Positions 1 to 8,939 of a stretch of 51,575 bases of DNA are shown here, one piece after another. The position numbers and the translations under genes are program-made. Below the pieces are notes generated by a model, which was not told where the DNA came from, did not search any database, and worked only from the letters and a program-made list of their open reading frames with translations. The stretch is from Cellulomonadaceae bacterium. GTDB lineage: Bacteria; Actinomycetota; Actinomycetes; Actinomycetales; Cellulomonadaceae. Within the stretch, counting starts at the first letter, position 1, and every line of letters begins with the position of its first letter. The stretch is from NCBI GenBank assembly GCA_031256435.1, contig JAIRQO010000063.1, positions 1 to 51,575 on the forward strand, given 5' to 3'.

Positions 1-82
1 GAAACCACCACGGCGGACCGTTAATCAACTGGTTGAGTTCCGCGAGCCAAAGTGGGTCCGGTGGATCAATTTTAGGTAGCAT
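1..82 (-). CDS. hypothetical protein, 5' part only (runs off the left edge)
   Basis: An open frame starts at an ATG (complement of 80-82) and stays open for 27 codons to the window edge, beginning MLPKIDPPDPLWLAEL. A purine-rich GAAAGGA ribosome binding site lies about nine bases upstream, which is why I take it as a true gene start. It is divergent from the XRE regulator gene at 313. The visible residues are Pro- and Trp-rich (it reaches NGPPWWF at the edge) and match no family I recognise. Function unknown. Confidence 0.5.
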   Translation of the reverse strand, partial: MLPKIDPPDPLWLAELNQLINGPPWWF

Positions 83-123
83 GAGTGGGTCCTTTCTCGT
101 TTTACCAAGCGTGGATTGGCTAA

Positions 124-175
124 GGCAGCGCAAACTGCCTCGGGCGGTAAGGGGTGTGAGGGCACCCCTCACCGC
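124..175. promoter_or_regulatory. two hairpins in the divergent spacer before the XRE regulator
   Basis: Between the two divergent genes lie a small inverted repeat (GGCAG, six-base loop, CTGCC; 124-139) and a larger one (13-base arms at 144-156 and 163-175 with one mismatch). No T-run follows on either strand, so an operator or 5'-UTR structure is as likely as a terminator. The rest of 83-312 shows no gene. Confidence 0.35.
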
Positions 176-312
176 CGCACACACTGTAACATGAGAGTGT
201 CATTGGAAACATGGTGCAACACGCCGATGGTTTCTAGACATTTGTGCGCCTTGCAATAATTGATGCGCTAGTGTGCATCCATGAGTTTGAACGACAATCC
301 CCGCCCCCTGTG

Positions 313-804
313 ATGACTCCATTGAATGGCCAGCCTCCAACCCTTGATACCGAAGGACTGGGGAAGATGTTGAAAGAGCGCCGCGGCGCGCTCTCATTGC
401 GGAGTGCCGCTTCCGAAGCTGGCGTATCCTTCACCACGTTTTCACGGGTAGAGAGTGGATCACAGCCAGATCTGGCAAGTTTTACATCTTTGTGCGGCTG
501 GCTAGGTGTGTCACCGGCCATGTTCTTCCTAGAGAGTGCAAACCGGAAGGAAGATCCTGTTGACGTGGCCGTGATTCATCTCAATGCGGATCCTCGTCTG
601 ACTCAAGACAATGCCGCGCGGATCGCTGACGCACTGCGAGCAATGTATGACGCTCTCGCTGCGCCTCCGATATCGGCAGGTGGGCTTGCCATACATCTCC
701 GGGCGGCAACTACGTTGCGGCCCGGGGTTCCTCAACGTCTCTGCCATGTTCTCGAATCGCTAGACTCGGAATTGCGACGTCGTGTAGCAGCGGGGGAGAT
801 ATGA
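313..804 (+). CDS. XRE-family helix-turn-helix regulator
   Basis: The 163-residue protein has a Cro/C1-type helix-turn-helix at about residues 16-72 (LGKMLKERRG, then AASEAGVSFTTFSRVESG) and a C-terminal part without a recognised domain. It ends in ATGA overlap with the ImmA/IrrE protease gene, so the two are translationally coupled. In such pairs the protease usually cleaves the repressor; here that is inference. The start is uncertain: the frame is open from a GTG at 244, but neither start has a clear ribosome binding site. I chose ATG 313 because it overlaps, as TGATG, the stop of a ten-codon frame starting at ATG 281, and because residues before it look non-homologous to a regulator N-terminus. 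Confidence 0.75.
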   Translation: MTPLNGQPPTLDTEGLGKMLKERRGALSLRSAASEAGVSFTTFSRVESGSQPDLASFTSLCGWLGVSPAMFFLESANRKEDPVDVAVIHLNADPRLTQDNAARIADALRAMYDALAAPPISAGGLAIHLRAATTLRPGVPQRLCHVLESLDSELRRRVAAGEI

Positions 805-1361
805 CCCTCCCTCGCGGTTTTAAGGCTCAAGCCGAACGGGATGCTCTTGCGATGAGGGAGGAAGTAGGTGCCGCAATTACCGATGTGCTTGATATCTCCA
901 CCGTTGCCGAGGCCATGGGAGCAGTTGTGGTTGACGGGGCTGACCTCATCGGTCATGATTTATTTGAGGAAATGGAGTCAATCCAATACGGAGTATTTTC
1001 TGCCGCTACTTTTGAAGTTGAGGGTCGGAAGTTTATTGTCACCAATCCGGTAACAACAGAAGTGCGTAGAAAGAGTGACATAGCCCACGAGATCGGTCAT
1101 CTTCACCTCAAGCACGAACTCTCGGAGGTTCGTGAGGTGGGGGGTTTACCCTTCAGGACGTGTATGCCTGAGCAGGAGGAACAGGCAACTGCTTTTGGTG
1201 GCACGTTGTTACTCCCACGTGAAACGGTTCTGGCCGCAGCGCGGGCAGGAGCAACGACTCCGGAACGCCTAGCTGCAATGCACGGTGTATCCGTAGAAAT
1301 GGCACGGTTCCGCCTCAACACCACGGGAGCACTTCGGCAGATTGCTGCGCGGCGCCGCTAG
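801..1361 (+). CDS. ImmA/IrrE family metallo-endopeptidase
   Basis: The 186-residue protein carries the zinc-protease motif HEIGH at residues 96-100, preceded by SDIA and followed by LHLKHE, as in COG2856/ImmA proteins. A Glu-rich helix (MPEQEEQATAFGGTLLLP) supplies the expected downstream ligand region. It overlaps the XRE regulator by four bases, giving the standard regulator-protease pair known from mobile elements, stress islands and toxin-antitoxin-like loci. It likely acts in the cytoplasm on the upstream repressor. Its TAG stop shares the palindrome CTAG (1358-1361) with the stop of the opposing gene, so the two transcripts converge with no room for a terminator between them. Confidence 0.85.
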   Translation: MTLPRGFKAQAERDALAMREEVGAAITDVLDISTVAEAMGAVVVDGADLIGHDLFEEMESIQYGVFSAATFEVEGRKFIVTNPVTTEVRRKSDIAHEIGHLHLKHELSEVREVGGLPFRTCMPEQEEQATAFGGTLLLPRETVLAAARAGATTPERLAAMHGVSVEMARFRLNTTGALRQIAARRR

Positions 1362-4300
1362 TTAGCTGCGATCGCTTGTTTCGCCGCGTTGAGGTGGTCC
1401 GGGTCAGTCTGTTGTTCCCCGCAGTCTTCGACGCAATGGGCTGCAGTGCTGGTGTCCCCGTCACTGGAAGGATCGTTGGACCTGAGGGCAATGAGGGCTA
1501 CGAGGGGGGTGGCGGCGAAGAACATGATGGTGACGATGCGTAGGCCGTAGTCATTCATGAAGCCACCTGCCACGGCACCCACCACCATGGAAACGAGGAG
1601 CGGCGTGAGGGTAGGCCATTCTTCCTTAGCACGCTGGTACCAGCGTGAGCGCAACCAGCCCACCAGCATGGCGATGAGGGCAAGGAGAAGGATCATGGTA
1701 ATCCAGGCTTCGGGCCCACGCGTCAGGGTCCGAGCGGCGTAGCCTCCCTTGCGCGCGATAATCTCCCAGGCGGAACCGTCAATGACGGACTGAATGAACG
1801 TCCCCAAGTGGGTGCGCTGCGCTTCGGGACGCCGCCAGTCCAGGATGCCGATACCTGCCACCATGGCCACGCCAAGGAAGGCAGCCAAGAAGAGCTTCTT
1901 CCAGGTGACTTTCAACCCGGACAGGACCAGAGCCAACACGGCAAAGGTGGGGACGATGACGAGGCCGCCGCCCACGTCCGCTCCGAAGTCAGGCCAGAGA
2001 CTGATGAGCATGGCCACCATGCCGATCACCGCAGCGAAAACCCCCGCCCAGATGGGCTTCCACCGCTTGGCAATCACGGTGCCAAGCGCCGCCGCCACAA
2101 AAAGCCCGGCTGAAACATACACCGAATAGGTGGGATTTCCGAAGCCGAAGAATCGGCCTCCCAGCGTGGGTGACGGCCCAAGCGGACTGCCCCGGTGCAT
2201 GGGGGTGCCCAGGATGGCATCTGTGGTGAGGAGAATGAAGGTGATGGAGGTGATGACCAAGGGCGCCGCCCAGACGGGACGCCGTGGTGCGAGGTTGGCT
2301 ACGGCGGCCACCAACAGCGTGGCAATAGCCAGTGCTGTCCACAGGCGCCACGATGCCGGATCTGGTTTCCACCACGGGAGCGTACCCACCAAGAATTGCC
2401 CCGCAGGGAGCGCGGCAAGAATCAACAGCAGGGCTTCCACTACGGCACGAACCTTGCCCGCAGAGGACCCGGCGAGGCGCGGCAGGTAGAGCGTTACTAC
2501 CGCAAAGAGCGCCAGAGTAATCCACAGCGGGATTGCCGTGGAACTTCCCGTGGCGAGTCGCATGATGCGATCCTTGGTGGAGATCACGCTGATTTCTTCG
2601 GCAGTTTGCTCGTCGTCGCTCGGACGCAGGCCGCCGGACAACACCGGCGTTCCGGCAAAGTCTGCGGGTTGGGGGACGCCGAGCGCATCTACCAGGGTGA
2701 TGGGAAGATCGAGAAGCCGGACTACTCCTTCCCAGCGTGTGGACACGGAACTGAGATATCTGGCTGCGGTATCCACGTCACCTTGAACTAGGCCCACTCC
2801 TAGGACCGGCACCAGAGGGCTCGGGTTCCCCACGTCCATCACCATGACGGTGGCGTCACGGGGAAGTTCGTTGAGAATGCCAGCAATGGTAGCGTCCACC
2901 GCCCGCAGTGCCTCGGCGCGTTCCGCGTGCATTTCACCGCCGAGCATGGGTGCCGACCCGGCGTCAATGATGGTGAGCGGACACTGCGAGACCATGGTGG
3001 AGGTCAGGGACTCGAGGGGAACGGTGCGGGCCACCGCGCCGCTCTTGTCCGCCAATGCGATGGAAGCACCAGTGCCTACGGCGGTGGCACACACGTTGTT
3101 GTCAGCGAGGGCTTGGCCAAAGGTTCCGAGCGTGGGAACATAGGCGGACCGGGCTTGGGCGGCCACCAGGGCATCCCAGTTCACCACATGGCCCGAGCCC
3201 GCAGGGTTGGGCGTCTGCACGGAGGGATCCAGCGTTCCTTGCCCCACTGGGGAATCGTTCCCAGGCTCATCACTCCCCGGTTGAGGGTCAATGGTCACGG
3301 GGTTGGTATTCACGGGGTTGGTGGTGACGGTCGCTGTGGAATCCTCGTGAATTTCGATGGGCTGGCACTCAAACTCGCCGCCCAACGCTTCACCAGTGAT
3401 GACGGTGCGCCCCGCAGAGAGGGCGAGCCAACCGGCGTTGTCACACCGGCGGTTGGTGTCCACCACGCCAGCGGTGACCCCGCCTGCGTCTGCCCCGCGG
3501 GACAGCATGTCCCACAGGGTGGGGGTGTCCGTGGAGTTGATATCGGGCCATCTCACACCTTGGGTGCCAATCATCACCAGGGTGTCCTGAGCCACAAGGG
3601 GAGTAGCACCGGCACCGGTCACGTCACCCGCAGTGACGGTGCTGCTGGTTGAGGGCAGCGCCACGCCCAAGGTGAGGAAGGCCACCATGGCGGCACATCC
3701 CCAGGCCACCATGTGCGCCGGGGTGCGCGAGGTTTGGGGGTTGACCAGGGCCATGGCTTCAGTGCCCGCAGACCAGTTCCCGGTGAACAGCACCAGGAGT
3801 GCCACTCCGGAGATGACTCCGGCCACTACCACGCCTGAGTCATTCAACACGGAACCCACCACAGCGAGAACTATCAGCGTGATCACCACGGCGCGGAACT
3901 CGGGCCGCTTGTCATACATGGCAGCGAGTGGCTGCAACCGGGTCCACGGCTTGCGCCCAGGAAGGACCACGGCCCACATGAGGGCGAGGACGGCCAGCAG
4001 GCCCACGAAGCCCTGAACCGTGGTGACGGTGGTCCACGCTCCAGACATCTTGGCAGCAACGAGGGCTAGGGCATCACCGTCAATGACCCGCTGGACAAAC
4101 CGGCCCAGGTGGGAACCGTCCGGCAGCAGCCATGCCACCACTCCAAAGGCCACCGCAGCAGCCACCGTGATTCCCGCAGCAATGAGCCAGTGACGTGCCT
4201 TCATGGCCGTGCCCCGTAAGAGAAGAATGAGCACCACAAAGGCGGGCACCAACGAGACGATTCCACCAGCGTCAGCGCCGAACATGGGCAAGCCATCCAC

Positions 4301-6040
4301 CAGGACGGTCACCACGGCCACCGATATCCCGGCAATGAATGCCGCCGTGCGATGTCCGAAGTCTCGCAGGGACACCCACACTCCCGCAGCCACCACCACA
4401 GCGGAGACGGCATAGATGGCGTAGACCATGTTGCCAAATCCGTAGAACCGTGCGCCTTCAGCAAGCGAGGACCCGAGCGGGGAACCCACTTGCAGCGGGG
4501 TTCCCAGAAGCCCGTCAACGGTGTAAACGATCCACGTGAACCCGGCAATCACCAGAGGTCTGCGCCACGGGGGATCTGGGATGAGTTTCACCCAGAGTAG
4601 GTCCAGAACCCACGTCACCAGGGACAAGAGGACCGCGCCTACTACCATCGCAGCAACGAGGATCACGTGAGGAGCTGGGGTCACCCACCACTGGGACAGG
4701 GTGGCCAACGGTGCCGCTGCAGGAAGGAAGGCCGCAACTGTGAGAGCAGTGATGGCTCCTCGGCGGACGTTCCCCAGGGACCTTCGCCGAACCAGGAGGG
4801 GCACGCAGGCCAGCAGAGCCAACCCCAGTACCCCAATCATGGCCCACATCACGGGGCGGGCGGTATCCGTGAGCACCGTGAGGTACTGCCGATTCAGCAC
4901 TGTGGTGCGCGCATCAAGACGCCGATCTTCACCTCGTACCAACGGGGAGCCATCGAAACTCGCCGTGCTGACTCCTGCTGCGGAAGCAATGGTGGCTGCT
5001 AAGTCATTGACCACCACCACGCCTTCACGCCGGGCCGAATCTGACACCAGCCACGCCGGTGGCGTGCCCGCCCCAGGTTCATGCTGAATTGCTGCTTGTA
5101 ATCCACGGGGACCATCCGGAGTGTCAGCGATGCCGGCCACAATGAGCCGGGAATCTGACGCTGCACTTTCCAAGACCCCCACCGAGGCATCCAGGGCAGC
5201 CACGGCGGCCGCCCGGTCCGCAGCGCCATCGGGAAGTTCTCCCAGGTCAACCACAGCGAGGGGACACTCACTGAGCCAACCGTGGATGGTTCCGGTCATC
5301 TCCTCCGTGGCCCCCGTTGAGGGAAGCGCCTGGACATACCGGTCCACGGAACCGTTGGACCGCGCCAGCGCCACAGCGGCGCCGGGCCCTACCGCTACTG
5401 CACACTGGTTCGCTGCCTTCAGAGCATCACCCAGGGTTCCCGGTGTTCCAAGCGTTGTTCCACTGGCGTCCGCGTCATCGGACGCCAGGAGTGCTTTCCA
5501 CCCGGCAACGGATACCTGCCGAGTGCCATCCGAGTGGGGATCCGCTGACGCCACGTCAATGCCGGGGACTTGTCGGCATCGAAGTGGTGCAGCGGAATCC
5601 GCCCCGGAATCCACCTCGGAAGCATCAGGTGGTGCGGCCAGCGAATCCTCGGGTCCCGTGTCTCCACCGCTGGTTGAACCAGCGGCTTCGTCGTCGGAAA
5701 CAGAACTGGACCGAGGGCTGGCATACGCATCGGTCACGCGGCTCCCCGCAGAGATGGTGAGCCATGCGCTGAGGGGACACGTGGGAGCCAAGGTGCGCAC
5801 GGACATGGAGGCCACATCCCCCGAGCCGATCATCCGCCACAGGTGAGGGGTCCGATCATGGGAAATGTCAGACCATTCAAGGCCGGCAACGCCAGCCACC
5901 ACCAACGGCGATGGAGCGTCATCAGCCCCACCAGATGACGCCAGGGGTATCACGGCGGCCCCTGAAAGGAGCGCGCCACACACGGCGAGGGCTCCCACCC
6001 TTGCCGCAATACTGCGCGAATTCCGCCGTTCTGTGCTCAC
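1358..6040 (-). CDS. giant membrane protein: two tandem ectodomain + multi-TM modules
   Basis: The 1560-residue protein begins with a signal/anchor segment (about residues 12-35). Module 1 (about 40-800) has an extracytoplasmic domain resembling the alkaline phosphatase/phosphodiesterase fold (VVAGVAGLEWSDI near the start, then TCPLSAWLTISAGSR) followed by about ten membrane segments from residue 395. Module 2 (about 815-1560) repeats this: VMIGTQGVRWPDI, GWLALSAGRT, then membrane segments from about 1155. Both modules share GSPLG...RF.GFGN..Y, VIDG and ND.G motifs in the membrane half. Actinobacterial relatives that I know are usually one module of about 700 residues, so this looks like a tandem duplication and fusion. 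The position where the phosphodiesterase fold usually has its first metal-binding Asp is Gly here, so catalysis is doubtful. Start ATG at 6040; the upstream spacer to 6148 is AT-poor. Role unknown, probably cell envelope. Confidence 0.85.
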   Translation of the reverse strand: MSTERRNSRSIAARVGALAVCGALLSGAAVIPLASSGGADDAPSPLVVAGVAGLEWSDISHDRTPHLWRMIGSGDVASMSVRTLAPTCPLSAWLTISAGSRVTDAYASPRSSSVSDDEAAGSTSGGDTGPEDSLAAPPDASEVDSGADSAAPLRCRQVPGIDVASADPHSDGTRQVSVAGWKALLASDDADASGTTLGTPGTLGDALKAANQCAVAVGPGAAVALARSNGSVDRYVQALPSTGATEEMTGTIHGWLSECPLAVVDLGELPDGAADRAAAVAALDASVGVLESAASDSRLIVAGIADTPDGPRGLQAAIQHEPGAGTPPAWLVSDSARREGVVVVNDLAATIASAAGVSTASFDGSPLVRGEDRRLDARTTVLNRQYLTVLTDTARPVMWAMIGVLGLALLACVPLLVRRRSLGNVRRGAITALTVAAFLPAAAPLATLSQWWVTPAPHVILVAAMVVGAVLLSLVTWVLDLLWVKLIPDPPWRRPLVIAGFTWIVYTVDGLLGTPLQVGSPLGSSLAEGARFYGFGNMVYAIYAVSAVVVAAGVWVSLRDFGHRTAAFIAGISVAVVTVLVDGLPMFGADAGGIVSLVPAFVVLILLLRGTAMKARHWLIAAGITVAAAVAFGVVAWLLPDGSHLGRFVQRVIDGDALALVAAKMSGAWTTVTTVQGFVGLLAVLALMWAVVLPGRKPWTRLQPLAAMYDKRPEFRAVVITLIVLAVVGSVLNDSGVVVAGVISGVALLVLFTGNWSAGTEAMALVNPQTSRTPAHMVAWGCAAMVAFLTLGVALPSTSSTVTAGDVTGAGATPLVAQDTLVMIGTQGVRWPDINSTDTPTLWDMLSRGADAGGVTAGVVDTNRRCDNAGWLALSAGRTVITGEALGGEFECQPIEIHEDSTATVTTNPVNTNPVTIDPQPGSDEPGNDSPVGQGTLDPSVQTPNPAGSGHVVNWDALVAAQARSAYVPTLGTFGQALADNNVCATAVGTGASIALADKSGAVARTVPLESLTSTMVSQCPLTIIDAGSAPMLGGEMHAERAEALRAVDATIAGILNELPRDATVMVMDVGNPSPLVPVLGVGLVQGDVDTAARYLSSVSTRWEGVVRLLDLPITLVDALGVPQPADFAGTPVLSGGLRPSDDEQTAEEISVISTKDRIMRLATGSSTAIPLWITLALFAVVTLYLPRLAGSSAGKVRAVVEALLLILAALPAGQFLVGTLPWWKPDPASWRLWTALAIATLLVAAVANLAPRRPVWAAPLVITSITFILLTTDAILGTPMHRGSPLGPSPTLGGRFFGFGNPTYSVYVSAGLFVAAALGTVIAKRWKPIWAGVFAAVIGMVAMLISLWPDFGADVGGGLVIVPTFAVLALVLSGLKVTWKKLFLAAFLGVAMVAGIGILDWRRPEAQRTHLGTFIQSVIDGSAWEIIARKGGYAARTLTRGPEAWITMILLLALIAMLVGWLRSRWYQRAKEEWPTLTPLLVSMVVGAVAGGFMNDYGLRIVTIMFFAATPLVALIALRSNDPSSDGDTSTAAHCVEDCGEQQTDPDHLNAAKQAIAAN

Positions 6041-6147
6041 CCCTCCACTGTATTAGGGGGGTAGGAGATGAAGCCGGGCTAGGGGCCGCCCACGGCGCTA
6101 ATGGGGATGGGCTGATTCATATCACCCCCACTGGTTAGAATCGCAGC

Positions 6148-6576
6148 ATGAATGATTGGGTAGCACAGAGGACGGAAGCGGCACGCCTTCACCAGGAGAA
6201 GTTGCAGGCGGGGAAAAACCTGGAGCATGAGATGGCGGAGGCGGTGATTGCCGAGTTCATGACCGTGGCACCAGAGCATGGCCCGGCGCCTGTGCCCTTG
6301 GAGGTGCGTGGATACGGTGGAAAAGGGGTGGCGCGCACGCCCCTGAAGGGCTGGTACCTGCGTGTAGATGGCACGGCGGCAGTAGGGGAGGACGGGAAGT
6401 TCTACGTGCTCATTGCTCCGTTGACTACGTGGGAGCGGATCAGGGGCATCAAGCCGGAGCCACGGCGGCCCACCAAGATCCTGGGGGAAGGAGGTAAAGA
6501 CGGAGATTCCATCGCCTTGGAGGACGCGCTAGAGCGCGCGTTTCCTGGGTGGAGGTCGTTCCTTAAGACGCAGTAA
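6148..6576 (+). CDS. hypothetical protein, 142 aa
   Basis: A soluble 142-residue protein with no signal peptide or membrane segment. The N-terminal third is a charged helix (QRTEAARLHQEKLQAGK), the middle is beta-rich with GWYLRVDGTAAVGEDGKFYVL, and the C-terminus is helical (EDALERAFPGWRSFLK). It is divergent from the giant membrane protein (108 bases between starts) and convergent with the sensor kinase gene. It looks like a conserved actinobacterial hypothetical protein; I do not recognise the family. Confidence 0.65.
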   Translation: MNDWVAQRTEAARLHQEKLQAGKNLEHEMAEAVIAEFMTVAPEHGPAPVPLEVRGYGGKGVARTPLKGWYLRVDGTAAVGEDGKFYVLIAPLTTWERIRGIKPEPRRPTKILGEGGKDGDSIALEDALERAFPGWRSFLKTQ

Positions 6577-6611
6577 CCGGGAGCGGCCTGCGGACCTGCG
6601 GTAGGGATATC

Positions 6612-6700
6612 AAGACGCCGGGGTGAACGGTAGGCGCTGAGGTCCCGCAGGCGAAGCCAGGGCGGCAGACCCTAGGGCACTAAGACGCCGGGGTGAACGG
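6612..6700. repeat. 19-bp direct repeat spanning the end of the kinase gene
   Basis: The 19-mer AAGACGCCGGGGTGAACGG occurs at 6612-6630 and again at 6682-6700, 70 bases apart. The right copy encodes the last codons of the sensor kinase; the left copy is intergenic. This suggests a short local duplication of the gene's 3' end. Confidence 0.7.
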
Positions 6701-7999
6701 CAGCGTGAAGGCTAGGCGTGTTCCGCCATAGCCTCGAACGTGACGACGAGTCAGCCGCAACGTCCCGCCACGGGTTCCGATGCGCTCCGAGTGACGCGCG
6801 AGTCCCCGGAGGTTTACGTTTTCGGGGCATGCCAGGCCGTTATTATCCACCGTGACCGCAATCTCCTTGCGTGCTTGCGAGGCGTCATCGCAGGGCAGTG
6901 AGGACTGAGTGGGCAGTGAGCGCAGCGAGATTCGTAGATCAATGCGGGTGGCGTGACCATGTTTGAGGGCGTTAGTGATCGCCTCTTCCACGGTGTAGAC
7001 CACCACCAGGCGCTCGGCCATGGGCATGGCATCAGGGAGATCATTCAAAAACGCGGAGGCCGGTTCATCCATGGTGAGTGTGGTCCCGATGTGTGGGGGC
7101 AACCTCCGCAGCATCGCTTCCACAGCGTGGGCCATCCCCAGTTCAATTCCCGCAGGGAAGACCGCGTGGGACAAGGACCGGACTTCTCGCTCGCGGATTT
7201 CCTCCAGGGTTTCCGCCCAGGCACGAAGGTCCGCAGCAGTCCCTTGGGCAATGGAACAGTCACGGGACTGCAGGTCAGCGGCCACAGCATCAAGTCCAGC
7301 GGTCACCGTCACCAAGCGGTATTGCAAAGTGCCGTGGAGTTGATCGGCCACCATGCGTCGCACGCGCATTTCCTCGGTTTGGAGTTCTTCCACGGCACGA
7401 GCGGCCCGGCGTGCCGTGGACAATCGTTCCGATTCTTCTCGTCGGGCACGGGACACCATGTGGGCGCAGATCACCCCGGCGGTCACGGCCAAAAACCCGC
7501 CCCCAAAGCCGGAAATCCATTCCGTCACCACGTACAACCACCCCGAAGGCGTGGTTTGCATGGCGAGCATGGCCAGCACGCGCGGGAAGGACATCACGAG
7601 CGCCACCAGCGCAATGAGCGGATACCGCATTTTCCACGGCCAACTCATGGGCCGCAGCATGAAGGTTCCCGCAATCACAAAGCCGCCGTAAATCAGGTTG
7701 ACGGCTGCAATCATCAACGATTCGCCTACCAGTTCCGGCCCGCTGAGTTGGGTGGCCTCATAGAGCCCACCCCATCCCGCCCATTGCGCTAACGCGATGG
7801 CGGTGTAGAGCATGACATTCGCGGCGGAGAGCAACACACCCACGCGCGTGGGGTCCTGGTGAAGCCACAGGTCAGGAAAGAAGGAGGGCCCGCGCTTGGG
7901 CATCACGTCACTCGCGTCATAGTTACGCGCCGAAGCCTCCGCAGGTTCGTCGAACAGGCGGGTGGGGCGAGCAGGGGGAGCGATGGTCAGTTGCGCCAT
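6680..7999 (-). CDS. two-component sensor histidine kinase, DesK/NarX type
   Basis: The 439-residue protein has a cytoplasmic N-terminus, four predicted membrane helices (about residues 50-190), a short coiled coil, and a dimerisation/phosphoacceptor helix with ADQLHGTLQ (His near residue 222) as in HisKA_3 kinases. The ATP-binding domain shows an N-box (VEEAITNALKHG) and a late G-box-like LTRRHVRGYGGTRL. There is no clear extracytoplasmic sensor domain, so it probably senses a membrane-associated signal. The gene overlaps the 3' end of the response-regulator gene by 13 bases (7987-7999), so the two are cotranscribed, regulator first. Targets unknown; the divergent-side neighbour is the surface-protein leader at 8940. 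Confidence 0.85.
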   Translation of the reverse strand: MAQLTIAPPARPTRLFDEPAEASARNYDASDVMPKRGPSFFPDLWLHQDPTRVGVLLSAANVMLYTAIALAQWAGWGGLYEATQLSGPELVGESLMIAAVNLIYGGFVIAGTFMLRPMSWPWKMRYPLIALVALVMSFPRVLAMLAMQTTPSGWLYVVTEWISGFGGGFLAVTAGVICAHMVSRARREESERLSTARRAARAVEELQTEEMRVRRMVADQLHGTLQYRLVTVTAGLDAVAADLQSRDCSIAQGTAADLRAWAETLEEIREREVRSLSHAVFPAGIELGMAHAVEAMLRRLPPHIGTTLTMDEPASAFLNDLPDAMPMAERLVVVYTVEEAITNALKHGHATRIDLRISLRSLPTQSSLPCDDASQARKEIAVTVDNNGLACPENVNLRGLARHSERIGTRGGTLRLTRRHVRGYGGTRLAFTLPFTPAS

Positions 8000-8652
8000 G
8001 AGCGGCCCGTCTGTTCAAGGAAGGACAGGACGGCGGCCACGCGCCGATTAGAGCCGTCACCATCAATGCCGAGGCGCTGGTAGATGGATTTAAGGTGGCT
8101 TTCTACGGATCGCGTATTGATCCCCAGGCGCTCGGCGGCGGCCTGGTTGCTGAGCCCTTCTGCGACGAGCCGAAGGACGCCAAACTGTGCGGGTGTGAGG
8201 TCAGCAATCGCCGAACCGGCGCGCGGTTCCGAGCGTTGTACCAGGTAAGGGTCCAAAACTACGTGTCCCGCAGCCGTTGCCACCACCGCGTGCGTGAGCA
8301 CATCCGGGGTAAAGCTGCTGCGTTTGGACAGGTAACTCCACGGGCGCGACGCCTCTTCTTGCACCGTGGTGAACAGGCCCATGACGTCCTCAGAGGACAG
8401 CAACACGATGGCGATGTGCGGGTCTTGCCGTTGCAGTTGGACCCCCAGCGCCACACCATTACCGTCCGGCAGATTGACATCAAGGAGAGCCACATCCACA
8501 GCACCGGGAGCAAAGACCAACCGAGCCTCGGTCACGCCGGGAACGGCATGCACCACGCGAATGCCCTCTTGAGCGGTGAGTCTTTCAACGAGCATGTCAC
8601 GCATGAGTGCTTCGTCTTCAACGATTCCTACGCGCACGGGGGATCCGACCAT
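7987..8652 (-). CDS. LuxR/NarL-family response regulator
   Basis: The 221-residue protein has a receiver domain (residues 1-125; acidic pocket EDE at 12-14, phospho-acceptor Asp58 in LLDVNLPDGNG) and a C-terminal LuxR helix-turn-helix (about 150-212; LTPAQFGVLRLVAEGLSNQAAA, RSVESHLKSIYQRLG). The conserved Lys after beta-5 is present (YLSKRSS). It is the first gene of a two-gene operon with the sensor kinase. The 5' side faces the long spacer before the surface-protein gene at 9316, which makes that gene a candidate target; this is inference from position only. Confidence 0.88.
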   Translation of the reverse strand: MVGSPVRVGIVEDEALMRDMLVERLTAQEGIRVVHAVPGVTEARLVFAPGAVDVALLDVNLPDGNGVALGVQLQRQDPHIAIVLLSSEDVMGLFTTVQEEASRPWSYLSKRSSFTPDVLTHAVVATAAGHVVLDPYLVQRSEPRAGSAIADLTPAQFGVLRLVAEGLSNQAAAERLGINTRSVESHLKSIYQRLGIDGDGSNRRVAAVLSFLEQTGRSWRN

Positions 8653-8939
8653 GAGCGCACTCTACGGGCGCGCCATGAGGCATACGACGACGAATTCGCG
8701 TCTCGATAGTGGTTATGGCACGTTGTGCATGGGTACGCGGACAGATTGCTTGCCTGGTTCCCGGCCAGGATGTGTGGGTAGTACGGAGATTTCCTGTGCG
8801 GGCTGTGCTAGGGAAAGAATTGGGAGATTCTTGGAATGATACTGAAACACCCTTGAATAACGATCATTCAGAGACACGCCACGCGCTATCGACGCCGCAA
8901 CCATTGGCAAGGGCTCTGTTATGGTGATTCACTGACCTT

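Noticed and set aside
2195..2791. Long frames opposite the giant membrane protein and adhesin genes
   Set aside because: They are antisense shadows of GC-rich coding DNA, lack ribosome sites and have implausible compositions.
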